Assembly (NCBI GenBank): GCA_009773755.1
Contig: WSZJ01000037.1
Coordinates: forward strand, 21,566 to 85,565
Reading direction: 5' to 3'
Length of the DNA stretch: 64,000 nucleotides
From: Planctomycetota bacterium
GTDB taxonomy: Bacteria > Planctomycetota > MHYJ01 > WSZJ01
The position numbers and the translations under genes are program-made. The notes below the pieces were generated by a model that saw nothing but the letters and a program-made list of their open reading frames with translations, did not search any database and was not told where the DNA came from. Shown piece by piece: positions 34,729 to 42,727 of this stretch. Every line of letters starts with the position of its first letter. Position 1 is the first letter of the stretch.

Positions 34729-34730
34729 CC

Positions 34731-35948
34731 ATGCCCACGCTCGATGTTCTCCTGAAAGCTGCGCTGGCCGCGGGTCCGAAGTCGTCCGCGGCGCTTGCGC
34801 GCGAGGCGCTGGGGCTCTCGGGGCCTGAGGCGATCGTCGCGAAGGTCGCGGAAGCGGCACTGGCGAAGGCGTCCTGGGCGGAGCGTGACGGATCCCTCTG
34901 GCGACTGAAGGCGGAGGCACCGCTTGACGAGGAGTCCGTGTTGCTGGTCGCTACGGAAGCGGACCGTGCGGTGTGGGCGGACTGGTCCGGCAACCGCCTC
35001 GGTGAAATCAAGATCTCGGTCATCGCGGCGCTTCCGAAGGGCCGCGCCGCCATCGCCTTCGAAGCCCTCCCCGGCGCCCTTCCCCTGCGCGCACTCTGCC
35101 GTGCGCTCGACCCCGGCCGCGCGTTTACCACGGCCGCCCGCGCCGCCGAAGAATGGCGCCTCCCGCACGGCGCCGGCGACGATGCGGCGGGAGCCCTTCA
35201 CACCTTGTCCGCTCTCTGGGAACGCGCCCGCGACCTCGCCGCCGAGCGCGACGTCCACGGATTCGAGGCGCTGCGTGAGTTCGCCGAGCGCCCGCGGCCG
35301 CGCCTCGACCTGGCGCCCTACCGCTTCGACGCGGAGTTCCTCTCGACGCTCCCGGAGACGCCCGGGACGTACCGGTTTCTCGACGGCGGCGGCTCGGTCT
35401 TCTACGTCGGCAAGGCGCGGAACCTGCGCAATCGCGTCGCCTCGTACTTCCTCGTGCCGCGGCAGCCGGACGCAAAGTGGCTGACCATTACAAAGCGGCT
35501 GCGCGAGATCGAGATCTCGATCGCCGGAAGCGAGCTCGAGGCGCTTCTCCATGAGCATCGCCTCATCCGGGAGCTGCGCGAAGGACTGATCAATGTCCAG
35601 TCGGCCGCGCACCCGCGCCCTTCGAGGCGGCTGCCGGAGCGCTCGATATTCATCCTCCCCTCGGCCGACGACGCGTGCGCGGCGGTGTGGCTCCACCGGC
35701 GCGGGGCGGCGCTGAAGCGGCTGGACGTGCGCCTTTCGCCGCGCGGAGTGAAAGGAGCTTCGGACGCGGCGCGGGCGTTTTTTGACGCCGTGCGTCAAAC
35801 AGACGCAGAGGAACTCGCGATCGGCGAGGCCTGGCTCGGCGAGAACATCGCGGCGATCGCGCGGCTGGATCCCGACAGTCCGGATCTCGATGCCTCGCTC
35901 GCCGGAATCCTGAAAGGGGACGCCTTTTCACCCGGGGAGCGCCGATGA
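34731..35948 (+). CDS. GIY-YIG nuclease, UvrC N-terminal-like
   Basis: The 405-residue protein has an N-terminal domain of about 180 residues without clear similarity (part may be a winged helix). At about 205-300 follows a GIY-YIG nuclease domain (GTYRFLDGGGSVFYVGKARNLRNRVASYF) in UvrC or Cho style. The C-terminal UvrC helix-hairpin-helix and UVR domains are missing, so it is not full UvrC. A role in repair incision or DNA polymerase III epsilon-linked processing is possible. It starts 2 nt after the thioesterase stop. Confidence 0.78.
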   Translation: MPTLDVLLKAALAAGPKSSAALAREALGLSGPEAIVAKVAEAALAKASWAERDGSLWRLKAEAPLDEESVLLVATEADRAVWADWSGNRLGEIKISVIAALPKGRAAIAFEALPGALPLRALCRALDPGRAFTTAARAAEEWRLPHGAGDDAAGALHTLSALWERARDLAAERDVHGFEALREFAERPRPRLDLAPYRFDAEFLSTLPETPGTYRFLDGGGSVFYVGKARNLRNRVASYFLVPRQPDAKWLTITKRLREIEISIAGSELEALLHEHRLIRELREGLINVQSAAHPRPSRRLPERSIFILPSADDACAAVWLHRRGAALKRLDVRLSPRGVKGASDAARAFFDAVRQTDAEELAIGEAWLGENIAAIARLDPDSPDLDASLAGILKGDAFSPGERR

Positions 35949-36010
35949 GGACTCGAGATTTCGAATTCAGGCCGAACCTCAAGGTCCGCCGCAACGTCTA
36001 ATCCAGCATC

Positions 36011-36529
36011 ATGACGCTCTCGACGCCGCGAATCCTGATTCTCCTGACCTGCGGCCTCCTCATGGTCGGCGTGCTGGCGGCCGCGGTGGGTGGATTGCAG
36101 GCAATGTCGAAATCGCCGGTCGTCATCGTTGATTCGGCCCCGGGAGGTCCGAGAAAAAACGCTTCTCCGGTGACGCCTGCCCCTCCTCCGGAAGTGCGGG
36201 TGGACCTGCCTGACGGACTCCAGGCCGGAAGCGCGGTTCGTCTCGAGACGACGATTCGCGATGACAGCAACACGCCGGTCAAGGGCGGAACGCTCAGGTT
36301 CACCTGGTTTTCCCCGGTCGGGTCGCTGGAAGGATCATCGCGCGACGTCACGATCGCCCACCACGGACTCTATTACCTCAATTTCCGCGTTCCGGTCGAC
36401 GGCCGCGTCGAGATCCGTGTACTCGATGGCAAGGGCGCGGCTTCCACCTCGTTTCGGGTCACGGACAATTCCAGACTGTCCCGCCAGCTGATCCAGCTCT
36501 CGCATCACTTTGACGTGGCGCCGCGCTGA
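36011..36529 (+). CDS. Membrane-anchored beta-sandwich protein of unknown function
   Basis: The 172-residue product has one N-terminal transmembrane helix (RILILLTCGLLMVGVLAAAV), a Pro-rich linker and a C-terminal Ig-like region with alternating strands (GSAVRLETTIRDDSNTPVKG, YYLNFRVPVDGRVEIRVLDG). Not recognised further. The 3' end overlaps the convergent metallophosphatase gene by 25 nt. Confidence 0.65.
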   Translation: MTLSTPRILILLTCGLLMVGVLAAAVGGLQAMSKSPVVIVDSAPGGPRKNASPVTPAPPPEVRVDLPDGLQAGSAVRLETTIRDDSNTPVKGGTLRFTWFSPVGSLEGSSRDVTIAHHGLYYLNFRVPVDGRVEIRVLDGKGAASTSFRVTDNSRLSRQLIQLSHHFDVAPR

Positions 36530-37593
36530 TCCGAGGCGGGGACCACGTCGATGATGACGACGTGCGGGGGGCACCAGAAACGCAGGCGCGGCGCGCTTCC
36601 CCGCTCCATTCCAATCCCGCGGGAGACCACGAGGGTCCGACCGCCGCCGAGATCGTGAGCGCCGCCCGCGGCCCAGTCGCGCGGCACGAGGGAGAGCGTG
36701 ATCGGCGGCCCAAAAATCGGGATCTGCACCTGTCCGCCGTGGGTGTGCCCCGCGACGAGGAGGTCTGCCGGCGGATTGGAGAGCGCGAAATCCGGGGCGT
36801 GACCAAAGACGATCAGAAAACTGGAAACAGGCGCGACGACGAGGTTGGTGCGGCGGGAGTCGCGAAGGGACAGTCCTATGAGGGACACCGCTCCGGCCTG
36901 GGCATCAAAAGTCACCTTTGATGTTCGAACAGGAAGTCCCGTGAAGATGTCAAGCCAGTCCCCCCAGTCGTTATCCCCTTCCACGGCAAAAACGCCTAGC
37001 GGGGCGGCGAGGGACTCTTCCAGGAAGATCCGGCGAAGGCTTTCATGCTGGGTTCGCCTTCGAGCGTCGTCCTCTTCCTCGATGTAGTCCCCGCAGAGGA
37101 GCACGAGGTCGGGCTTCTCCTGCATGGCGGCACGAACGGCGCGACGCTCGTGCGCACCGACGTCGTCCGTCTGGATGTCGGCGAGGATGGCGATACGGAT
37201 CGGAGACTTCAACTTGGCGGAAGTGAGCCGGATGTGCTCGACCTCGAGGCGCTTCGGTTCAATAAGGAATGCGTCCGTCGCGACGGCCAGTACCACGGCA
37301 GCCGCTGAAGCGAATGCGACGCGTGCCCGACCTTTCGCCAGCACAGCTAGCGCGAGAAAGAGAAAGGGGCCGTGCGCGAAAACTCCCCAGGCCCAGAGTC
37401 GCATCACCGCGAATCCCTCCTGAGCCACCGGGAGGGAGAGGGCCAGGGCGACGAGCAGAGGAAGGGCGAGGCGGGTTGCGGCCCGTCCCGTCGTCGCGCC
37501 GGTGGCGCGGAGGCGGAGGAAGAGGCCGATCTCTGCGGCGGCGAGGAGGACGTTCCAGCCGATTTCGATGGCGGGACTCACGTCCTGATTCAA
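36505..37593 (-). CDS. Membrane-bound metallophosphoesterase (YaeI-like)
   Basis: The 362-residue protein has three to four N-terminal transmembrane helices and a calcineurin-like domain from about residue 130. Metal motifs visible are ADIQTDD (Gln for the usual His), CGDYIE, EGDNDWG (Asp replacing the usual His of GNHD) and AGHTHGGQ. The family includes lipid-phosphatase-like YaeI. The changed metal ligands make activity uncertain. Confidence 0.83.
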   Translation of the reverse strand: MNQDVSPAIEIGWNVLLAAAEIGLFLRLRATGATTGRAATRLALPLLVALALSLPVAQEGFAVMRLWAWGVFAHGPFLFLALAVLAKGRARVAFASAAAVVLAVATDAFLIEPKRLEVEHIRLTSAKLKSPIRIAILADIQTDDVGAHERRAVRAAMQEKPDLVLLCGDYIEEEDDARRRTQHESLRRIFLEESLAAPLGVFAVEGDNDWGDWLDIFTGLPVRTSKVTFDAQAGAVSLIGLSLRDSRRTNLVVAPVSSFLIVFGHAPDFALSNPPADLLVAGHTHGGQVQIPIFGPPITLSLVPRDWAAGGAHDLGGGRTLVVSRGIGMERGSAPRLRFWCPPHVVIIDVVPASDQRGATSK

Positions 37594-37651
37594 CGACTCG
37601 CGTCTGAATTAGACCAGCCGGAACGACCTGCGGGATATCGTGTCGGGCTCG

Positions 37652-38131
37652 ATGACATCCAATCCCCTCGAAATTCTGCGCGCGGAAGCCGGTGACCTCG
37701 AGCCGCTTCTCAGCCTCACGCACCGCGCCTACGCGGCCAACAAGGCTCTCGGGTTCAATTTCTATGGCACGCGCGAGACGATGGACGACATGCGCGAAGT
37801 GTTCCGCGCGAAGGCGTTGTGGAAGCTGGTCGAGAACGGGCGGCTGATCGGGACGATCCGGCTGCAGGAATACCCGGACCAGCCGGGAGTGCTTTACGTG
37901 AATCGAATGTGCGTGGAGCCGGAGGAGCAGAAGCGCGGCCTGGGGAAGCGGCTCATGGCCTTCGCGGAAGTTGAGGCCGTTCGGCGCGGGTTGCATGCGG
38001 TGCGGTTGGACACGGCGAAGCCCTTCCAGCGACTGGTCGGGTGGTACCTGAAGCTGGGCTACGTCGTGATTTCGGAGACGCAGTGGGATGTGACCAATTA
38101 CCGGTCGGTCATTATGGAGAAGCGGCTGTAG
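37652..38131 (+). CDS. GNAT-family N-acetyltransferase
   Basis: The 159-residue protein has the GNAT acetyl-CoA loop in VEPEEQKRGLGKRLMAFAE and the end-strand pattern GYVVISETQWD. It is distant from RimI. ATG at 37652 is chosen; GTG at 37640 is an alternative. The acceptor is unknown. Confidence 0.85.
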   Translation: MTSNPLEILRAEAGDLEPLLSLTHRAYAANKALGFNFYGTRETMDDMREVFRAKALWKLVENGRLIGTIRLQEYPDQPGVLYVNRMCVEPEEQKRGLGKRLMAFAEVEAVRRGLHAVRLDTAKPFQRLVGWYLKLGYVVISETQWDVTNYRSVIMEKRL

Positions 38132-38348
38132 CCGGCGGATTCCCGAATTCGGCGAGTCATTCGTAGGTTTTTCATACGCAACGATTTCGCTGCAAAGTCC
38201 GGCGGTAAAACAGGTTGAGCGAATATCGCTGTCCGAACAACATTCCTCCGCAACCGGGGTTTTATTCCTGCCATTGACGCGCCTGCCCTTCGCAGGCTCA
38301 AATCCGCGCCCAACCATCAAGACCCGCAGGGGAGAAAAGGGAGAGAAC
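38132..38348. other. 217-bp gap upstream of the repeat-domain protein
   Basis: No gene is seen. The end has a strong ribosome binding site (GGGGAGAAAAGGGAGAG) for the next gene, and TTGACG at 38274 could be a -35 element with a poor -10. Confidence 0.5.
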
Positions 38349-39740
38349 ATGAAGAACTTTGCCTTCGGCCTTGCCGCCGTCGCCCTCCTCGCCGCCGCCG
38401 CTTCCACAGCGCGCGCCGACGACTGGGACAAGCTTGGGACGCGCATCGTCGCGTTCGGAGCGGAGAAAGACACGATCGACTGCACGGGAGACGGGAGATT
38501 CTCGGCGATCAAGATCGACGTGGATGAGGGAAATCTGGAGATGTACGACCTGAAGATCACGTTCGGAAACGGCGATCCGTTTTCGCCCGGAACGCGCTAC
38601 GAGTTCAACGAAGGAACGCGCAGCCGCACGATCTACCTGCCGGGCGACGCGCGCAACATCAAGAAGATCGAGTTCTGGTACCGGTCGAAGTTCAAGAAGG
38701 GGCGCGCGACCGTGACGGTGTTCGGGAAGCGCGCGGGCGGCGGAGGCGGCGGGACGGAAGAGCCTCGCCCGCCGGTGAAGGATCCGCCGGCCGACAACGA
38801 CAAGGGCTGGGAACTGCTCGGCTTGCGCATCGTCGACTTCGGAGCCGACAAGGACACGATCGATGTGACGGCCAGCGAGGGGAAATTCAAGCAGATCAAG
38901 ATCGACGTCGAGCAGGGCAGCGTCGACATGTGGAACATCAAGGTCACCTTCGGGAACGACGAGCATTTCTCACCCGAGACGCGCATCGAATTCCGGCAGG
39001 GGTCGATGAGCCGGACGATCGATCTCCCGGGCGAAGCGCGCGTGATCCGCAAGATCGAGTTCTGGTACAAGTCTGAAATCAAGAACGGCAAGGCGCGCGT
39101 CCGCCTCTACGGCAAGCAGGCCGGCGGCGGCGGCGACGCGAACGAGGCAAAGGAAAAGTGGGAGGACATGTGGAACATCCGCGTGACCTTCGGAGACGGG
39201 ACCAACCACTCGCCGGACACGCGCCTCGAATTCCGCCAGGGATCGATGAGCCGCACGATCGATCTCCCCGGCGAAGCTCGTGTCATCCGCAAGATCGAGT
39301 TCTTGTACAAATCCGAATTCAAGAAGGGCAAGGCGACGCTGCACGTCTTCGGCCGCCACGCGGCAGGCGGCGGCGGCGAGGTAAAGCCCCCGGTCAAGGA
39401 GCCGAAGGACCGCTTCCCCGGCTGGGAGCACCTCGGGTCGCGCGTCGTTAATTTCGGCGGCGACCACGACACGCTCGATTGTCGCGGCGAGGGAAAATTC
39501 AGCTCTTTCCAGATCGAGGTGGAAAACGGCGATCTCGAGATTTTCGACGTCGTTGTCACCTTCGGCAACGGAGAAACCCAGTCGCCGAAAACCCGGCTTT
39601 ACTTCGACGACAACAACCGCACGCGCCTCATCGACCTGCCCGGCAAGGACCGCTTCGTCAAGAAAATCGAGTTCTACTACAAGTCGGTGAAGGCGACCAA
39701 AGACGGCAGGGCGACGATCAACGTCTACGGAAAGCGCTAG
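38349..39740 (+). CDS. Secreted protein of four DUF2541-like repeat domains
   Basis: The 463-residue protein has a signal peptide (MKNFAFGLAAVALLAAAAST) and four tandem beta-rich units of about 105 residues. Each unit reads as LGxRIVxFGxxxDTIDxxxxxGxF, IKIDVxxGxxxMxxxKVTFGNGxxxSPxTR and LPGxARxIxKIEFWYKS. Unit 3 lacks its first half, leaving only the last 70 residues. Glycine-rich linkers separate units. The repeat resembles the DUF2541 family; function unknown, probably surface or periplasmic. A terminator follows at 39766. Confidence 0.8.
   Translation: MKNFAFGLAAVALLAAAASTARADDWDKLGTRIVAFGAEKDTIDCTGDGRFSAIKIDVDEGNLEMYDLKITFGNGDPFSPGTRYEFNEGTRSRTIYLPGDARNIKKIEFWYRSKFKKGRATVTVFGKRAGGGGGGTEEPRPPVKDPPADNDKGWELLGLRIVDFGADKDTIDVTASEGKFKQIKIDVEQGSVDMWNIKVTFGNDEHFSPETRIEFRQGSMSRTIDLPGEARVIRKIEFWYKSEIKNGKARVRLYGKQAGGGGDANEAKEKWEDMWNIRVTFGDGTNHSPDTRLEFRQGSMSRTIDLPGEARVIRKIEFLYKSEFKKGKATLHVFGRHAAGGGGEVKPPVKEPKDRFPGWEHLGSRVVNFGGDHDTLDCRGEGKFSSFQIEVENGDLEIFDVVVTFGNGETQSPKTRLYFDDNNRTRLIDLPGKDRFVKKIEFYYKSVKATKDGRATINVYGKR
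38925..39333 (+). repeat. In-gene tandem duplication, 240 bp apart
   Basis: Segments beginning at 38925 and 39165 (about 170 bp each) are highly similar, including a stretch around GGATCGATGAGCCGCACG. The 240-bp offset is 80 codons, so the frame is kept. The second copy joins to a short linker, creating the half-unit in the repeat protein. Confidence 0.8.
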
Positions 39741-39765
39741 CCGACCGACCGAAGACGCATCAACC

Positions 39766-39799
39766 GCGGGCCGGGGCGAAAGCTCCGGCCCGCTTTCTT
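39766..39799 (+). terminator. Rho-independent terminator after the repeat-domain gene
   Basis: A 9-bp stem GCGGGCCGG/CCGGCCCGC with a 10-nt loop is followed by TTTCTT. It lies 26 nt after the stop codon. Confidence 0.85.
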
Positions 39800-39813
39800 G
39801 AAACGGAGCCTGC

Positions 39814-40614
39814 GTGCACCCTCGAGTGTCCGAGGTCCTCGCCGGATTTGCGGCGCCGCTCGGCCTGATCGCGGAAGCGTCCGCCGGTGACCTCGCGCGG
39901 CTGGAGGCTCTGGTCGGTCCGATCCCGGAACCCTGGGCGGAGTTCCTTCGCGGCGCAGGCGCTTCAACCGGCAACCTGCGTCTTCGAGGTCAGCACACGG
40001 ATCTCGGTCTTTCGCTCGCCGAAGACGTGTTGCCGGTGCTGGAGAAAAAGCGAAAGAAGGAAGCGGCGAAGGGGCTGAAGCTGGCGCCGGTCGCAGCCTC
40101 CCGATTCATGATTGCGATGCCGCGCGGCACCTGCCAGGACTGCGGACCGGTCTGGCTTGAACTGGAAGGCGGGTTGCTTCCGGCCGCGATCCGCAAGGGG
40201 CTGGAAGAAGCGGGATCGCACGAAGCCGCCGTGGTGCAGGTCGACGAAGGCGGGCCGCGCGGAAAACGGTCTCCGGCGCCTGCCTTCGTGCTCGGCGAAT
40301 CGCTCGCGGCATGGCTCTTCGATGCCGCGTTTCGCCAGTTCCGGCTCGCCGCCGCCGGGCCTCCGCAACGCCGTTCCGTCCGCCCCGAACACGCCGCGGC
40401 GCCGCGTTCGCTTCTCGAATCCCTCGGCCGTGCCGCCATCGCCGAGGGTTTCCGTAGGCACGAACTGTCCCGCTTTGTCCTGACGTCTCACTTCACGCGC
40501 AACGACGCCGCCGCAGTCTTCGCGTGGAACGGCAACGCCGTCGAAGTCGTTTTCGCCGCCCGCACCCCTGCTCTTGCATCGCGTCTGGGCGTCGCGCTGG
40601 CGCGTCCCCACTGA
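39814..40614 (+). CDS. SMI1/KNR4-like protein of unknown function
   Basis: The 266-residue protein starts at GTG 39814 and has an N-terminal segment (LARLEALVGPIPEPWAEFLRGAGASTG) like the SMI1/KNR4 fold, which often forms immunity or nuclease-associated proteins. A CQDCGPV motif occurs at about residue 108. The rest is not recognised. It is the last host gene before the left attachment site. Confidence 0.6.
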   Translation: MHPRVSEVLAGFAAPLGLIAEASAGDLARLEALVGPIPEPWAEFLRGAGASTGNLRLRGQHTDLGLSLAEDVLPVLEKKRKKEAAKGLKLAPVAASRFMIAMPRGTCQDCGPVWLELEGGLLPAAIRKGLEEAGSHEAAVVQVDEGGPRGKRSPAPAFVLGESLAAWLFDAAFRQFRLAAAGPPQRRSVRPEHAAAPRSLLESLGRAAIAEGFRRHELSRFVLTSHFTRNDAAAVFAWNGNAVEVVFAARTPALASRLGVALARPH

Positions 40615-40633
40615 CCACGCCCGACATGATTCC

Positions 40634-40678
40634 CGATACCCCCAGCAGGATTTGAACCTGCGACCATCGGTTTAGAAA
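40634..40678. other. Left attachment site: 3' tRNA-Arg fragment
   Basis: These 45 bases are identical to 48301-48345 and match the tRNA-Arg(UCU) gene from its anticodon loop to the 3' end and two flanking bases. The fragment lacks the 5' half, so it is the displaced 3' end left by integration. Confidence 0.93.
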
Positions 40679-40918
40679 TGGATTTCCCCTCGGGGCGAAA
40701 GGCCCCCGTCCCGAGGGAAGGGCGCAAGTCGGCGCAAGTCGTCCGAGCCACTTGCAGGCACGCGAAGGCCCCCGTAGAGGCCCCCGAAGTCTCGCCTGTG
40801 GAATCGCACCGCTCGACGTAGAATTCTCAACGGCGTGGCTGATCCCCGCGCCAGTCCCGGACGTGCGGCGAGCCCGTCTCCACCGGGCCGCCGCCGTCCG
40901 CTTTCGGGAGTGGAGCCC
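40679..40918. other. Left end of the integrative element with arm-type repeats
   Basis: No gene is seen in this 240-bp stretch. It holds a 21-bp sequence at 40767-40787 and a 10-bp sequence GCTCGACGTA at 40811-40820 that both recur, in the same order and orientation, at the right end (48258-48278 and 48288-48297). They probably bind integrase or excisionase. Confidence 0.75.
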
Positions 40919-41962
40919 GTGAAGAAAAAGAAACTGTCCGCGAGCGAGCGGCGATTCCGTCTCGGCGTGATGCTCCCGCAGGCCCGACGCGAGAAATACA
41001 CAAGTTATTCCCTCATGGCAGATGTCTACAATCTGCACCGTCGCGCCCGAGAGAAGAGGCCGCTGACGCGACCTGCGGAGGGGCTCGCCGCGCATCCTCT
41101 CGCCCGTGAGGCCGCGTTTTGTCTCGACGCGATGAAGGGCTTGCCGCACGCCGACCCCGAACGCATCGGCCTACATCAGAAAAGCATGCTCCCTTGGGCT
41201 TCGTCTTGTGATCTGCTCGGCCATTGGGCAAAACAGGGCTTCGGGTTGACCGGGAACCACGGGAACAGACACTTCCTACTCCGCGACTTGCTACAGCTTG
41301 TCTCGCGATCCATCGCCCCGTTGCGCGTGCGCACCCTTGCCGCCGCCGCCGGGCTCGCCGTCGTGAGCGAGTGGCCGGACCGGCTGACGATGACCTCATT
41401 CCCGGACTTCGTGGAAAGCGTGAAGGCGCTTGGCCACGCTGACCTGGCCCGTATCGCCGAGGGACTCTATGACGGCAGTTTCGATCCGGCTTCGGGACCG
41501 GATCGGGAATCGGCGCTCGCGGCGATTCGAGCGGTTCGCGTTCCTGATCGCGGTTTCTCTCAACCTTCGCGTGGTATCTCGGAAGGCCCTGACTTGCATT
41601 CTGGGAAGGCCATAATCAAGGCTCTCGGACTTTCGGGAAAGGTGACGTGGAAAGAGTTTCGCATCCGACACGAGAACGACTCCGCGTGTCCCGTTTCATG
41701 GGCGAAAGGACCCGGGAAGAAGCCGCTCGCCAATGCCGAAGCGGTAAGAAGGTGGCATGTGGGATTGCTCAGGGCGGCGGGAGTCTCCTCTGATCCATGG
41801 GCCGCGTCGCCGGAAGACGACCGCGCCTTGAACAACCCCATACCTTGGGGGAAAGGGGAAGTGATACCGGACGGCAAGCGACTCGATTCGCTTTCAATTC
41901 GTTCTCATCCGGTGAAGAACGTAACCAAGCAGGCACGACCGGCGAACTTGGACGAAAAATGA
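40919..41962 (+). CDS. Element protein of unknown function (347 residues)
   Basis: GTG at 40919 with GGGAGTGGAG upstream is chosen as start. The N-terminus is lysine-rich (VKKKKLSASERRFRLGVML). The rest contains helical segments (HFLLRDLLQLVSRSIAPLR) and a late KVTWKEFRIRHENDSACPV stretch, followed by a basic tail; no domain I know fits. It is the first gene from the left end and could be cargo. Direct repeats of CGAACTTGG near the stop (41942-41986) are also seen. Confidence 0.55.
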   Translation: MKKKKLSASERRFRLGVMLPQARREKYTSYSLMADVYNLHRRAREKRPLTRPAEGLAAHPLAREAAFCLDAMKGLPHADPERIGLHQKSMLPWASSCDLLGHWAKQGFGLTGNHGNRHFLLRDLLQLVSRSIAPLRVRTLAAAAGLAVVSEWPDRLTMTSFPDFVESVKALGHADLARIAEGLYDGSFDPASGPDRESALAAIRAVRVPDRGFSQPSRGISEGPDLHSGKAIIKALGLSGKVTWKEFRIRHENDSACPVSWAKGPGKKPLANAEAVRRWHVGLLRAAGVSSDPWAASPEDDRALNNPIPWGKGEVIPDGKRLDSLSIRSHPVKNVTKQARPANLDEK

Positions 41963-42048
41963 CGACTTAGACGAACTTGGCCCGGCGACGCGGAACTCCA
42001 TGGATTTAGGGGGAGCGCCCGCAACCACCGCTCCTCACTGGAGGCGCG
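41963..42048. other. Gap with two CGAACTTGG repeats before the small-gene operon
   Basis: Two copies of GACGAACTTGG-type sequence at about 41942 and 41972 flank the previous stop codon. TGGAGGCGCG precedes the next ATG as a ribosome binding site. No gene is seen. Confidence 0.4.
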
Positions 42049-42261
42049 ATGGATGTCACAAGGCCGGGACTTACCCTTCCCCAAGTCTGCCGATGCGTCG
42101 GCATCACGCGGGCTCGGGCCGAAAGACTTCTCTTCGTCTACCGGGACCGGCTTCCGGTCCCCGTGCGCGTTGGCATCACGCGCCTATGGCCGCCTGAAGT
42201 CGCCGATCAAGTCCGCATGATCGTGGCGGAAGAAGACCGGCTTCGGGAGGCGGCCCGATGA
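42049..42261 (+). CDS. Small helix-turn-helix protein
   Basis: This 70-residue protein (MDVTRPGLTLPQVCRCVGIT...) has an N-terminal helix-turn-helix pattern like MerR/AlpA-type DNA-binding domains and a basic second half. Its stop overlaps the next gene by ATGA. It likely regulates the element or aids excision. Confidence 0.6.
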   Translation: MDVTRPGLTLPQVCRCVGITRARAERLLFVYRDRLPVPVRVGITRLWPPEVADQVRMIVAEEDRLREAAR

Positions 42262-42515
42262 ATTACCTCACTCCCGCCGAAGTTGCCGACCGGCTCCGGC
42301 TCCACGTCGTTTCCGTCCGCGCGATGCTGGCCGCCGGAAGGCTCGGGGCCGCCGTCAAGATTGGGCGAGTGTGGAGGCTCCCGGAAGACGAGTTGCAACG
42401 TGCGGTAGAACGGATGCGCGTCACGCCTCCCTGCTCGGGGCACGCGCGAACCGCGTTCCCGCGTCCTGATCCGAAATACGTCGCGATGGTGACACCTCGG
42501 GGAGGCCGCCAATGA
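42258..42515 (+). CDS. Excisionase-like helix-turn-helix protein
   Basis: The 85-residue protein begins MNYLTPAEVADRLRLHVVSV with KIGRVWRLPEDELQRAVER, the HTH_17 (excisionase-like) pattern. ATGA overlaps join it to the genes on both sides. Candidate recombination directionality factor or regulator. Confidence 0.7.
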   Translation: MNYLTPAEVADRLRLHVVSVRAMLAAGRLGAAVKIGRVWRLPEDELQRAVERMRVTPPCSGHARTAFPRPDPKYVAMVTPRGGRQ

Positions 42516-42727
42516 TTCGCGAGCGAAACGGATACCGCGACGGCGACGGGAAAGCATGGCTGACGATTCAACAGGCCGCGTACCTGGCCTGCCTCAACGT
42601 TGACGACTTCGTGCGCGAAGTCTTGACCCGCTCTCACCGTTTCCCCCGCCGCGACGTGCGGCTAGGTGAGTGGCGAACCGAATTCCGCCGCTCGACAATC
42701 GAGCGTTGGTTTGGAGTGAGAAGCTAA
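42512..42727 (+). CDS. Small helix-turn-helix protein
   Basis: The 71-residue protein has AWLTIQQAAYLACLNVDDFV and RRSTIERWFGVRS, a winged-helix-like layout for DNA binding. It overlaps the upstream gene by ATGA and the primase-helicase by TAATG, so the four genes form one operon. Confidence 0.6.
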   Translation: MIRERNGYRDGDGKAWLTIQQAAYLACLNVDDFVREVLTRSHRFPRRDVRLGEWRTEFRRSTIERWFGVRS

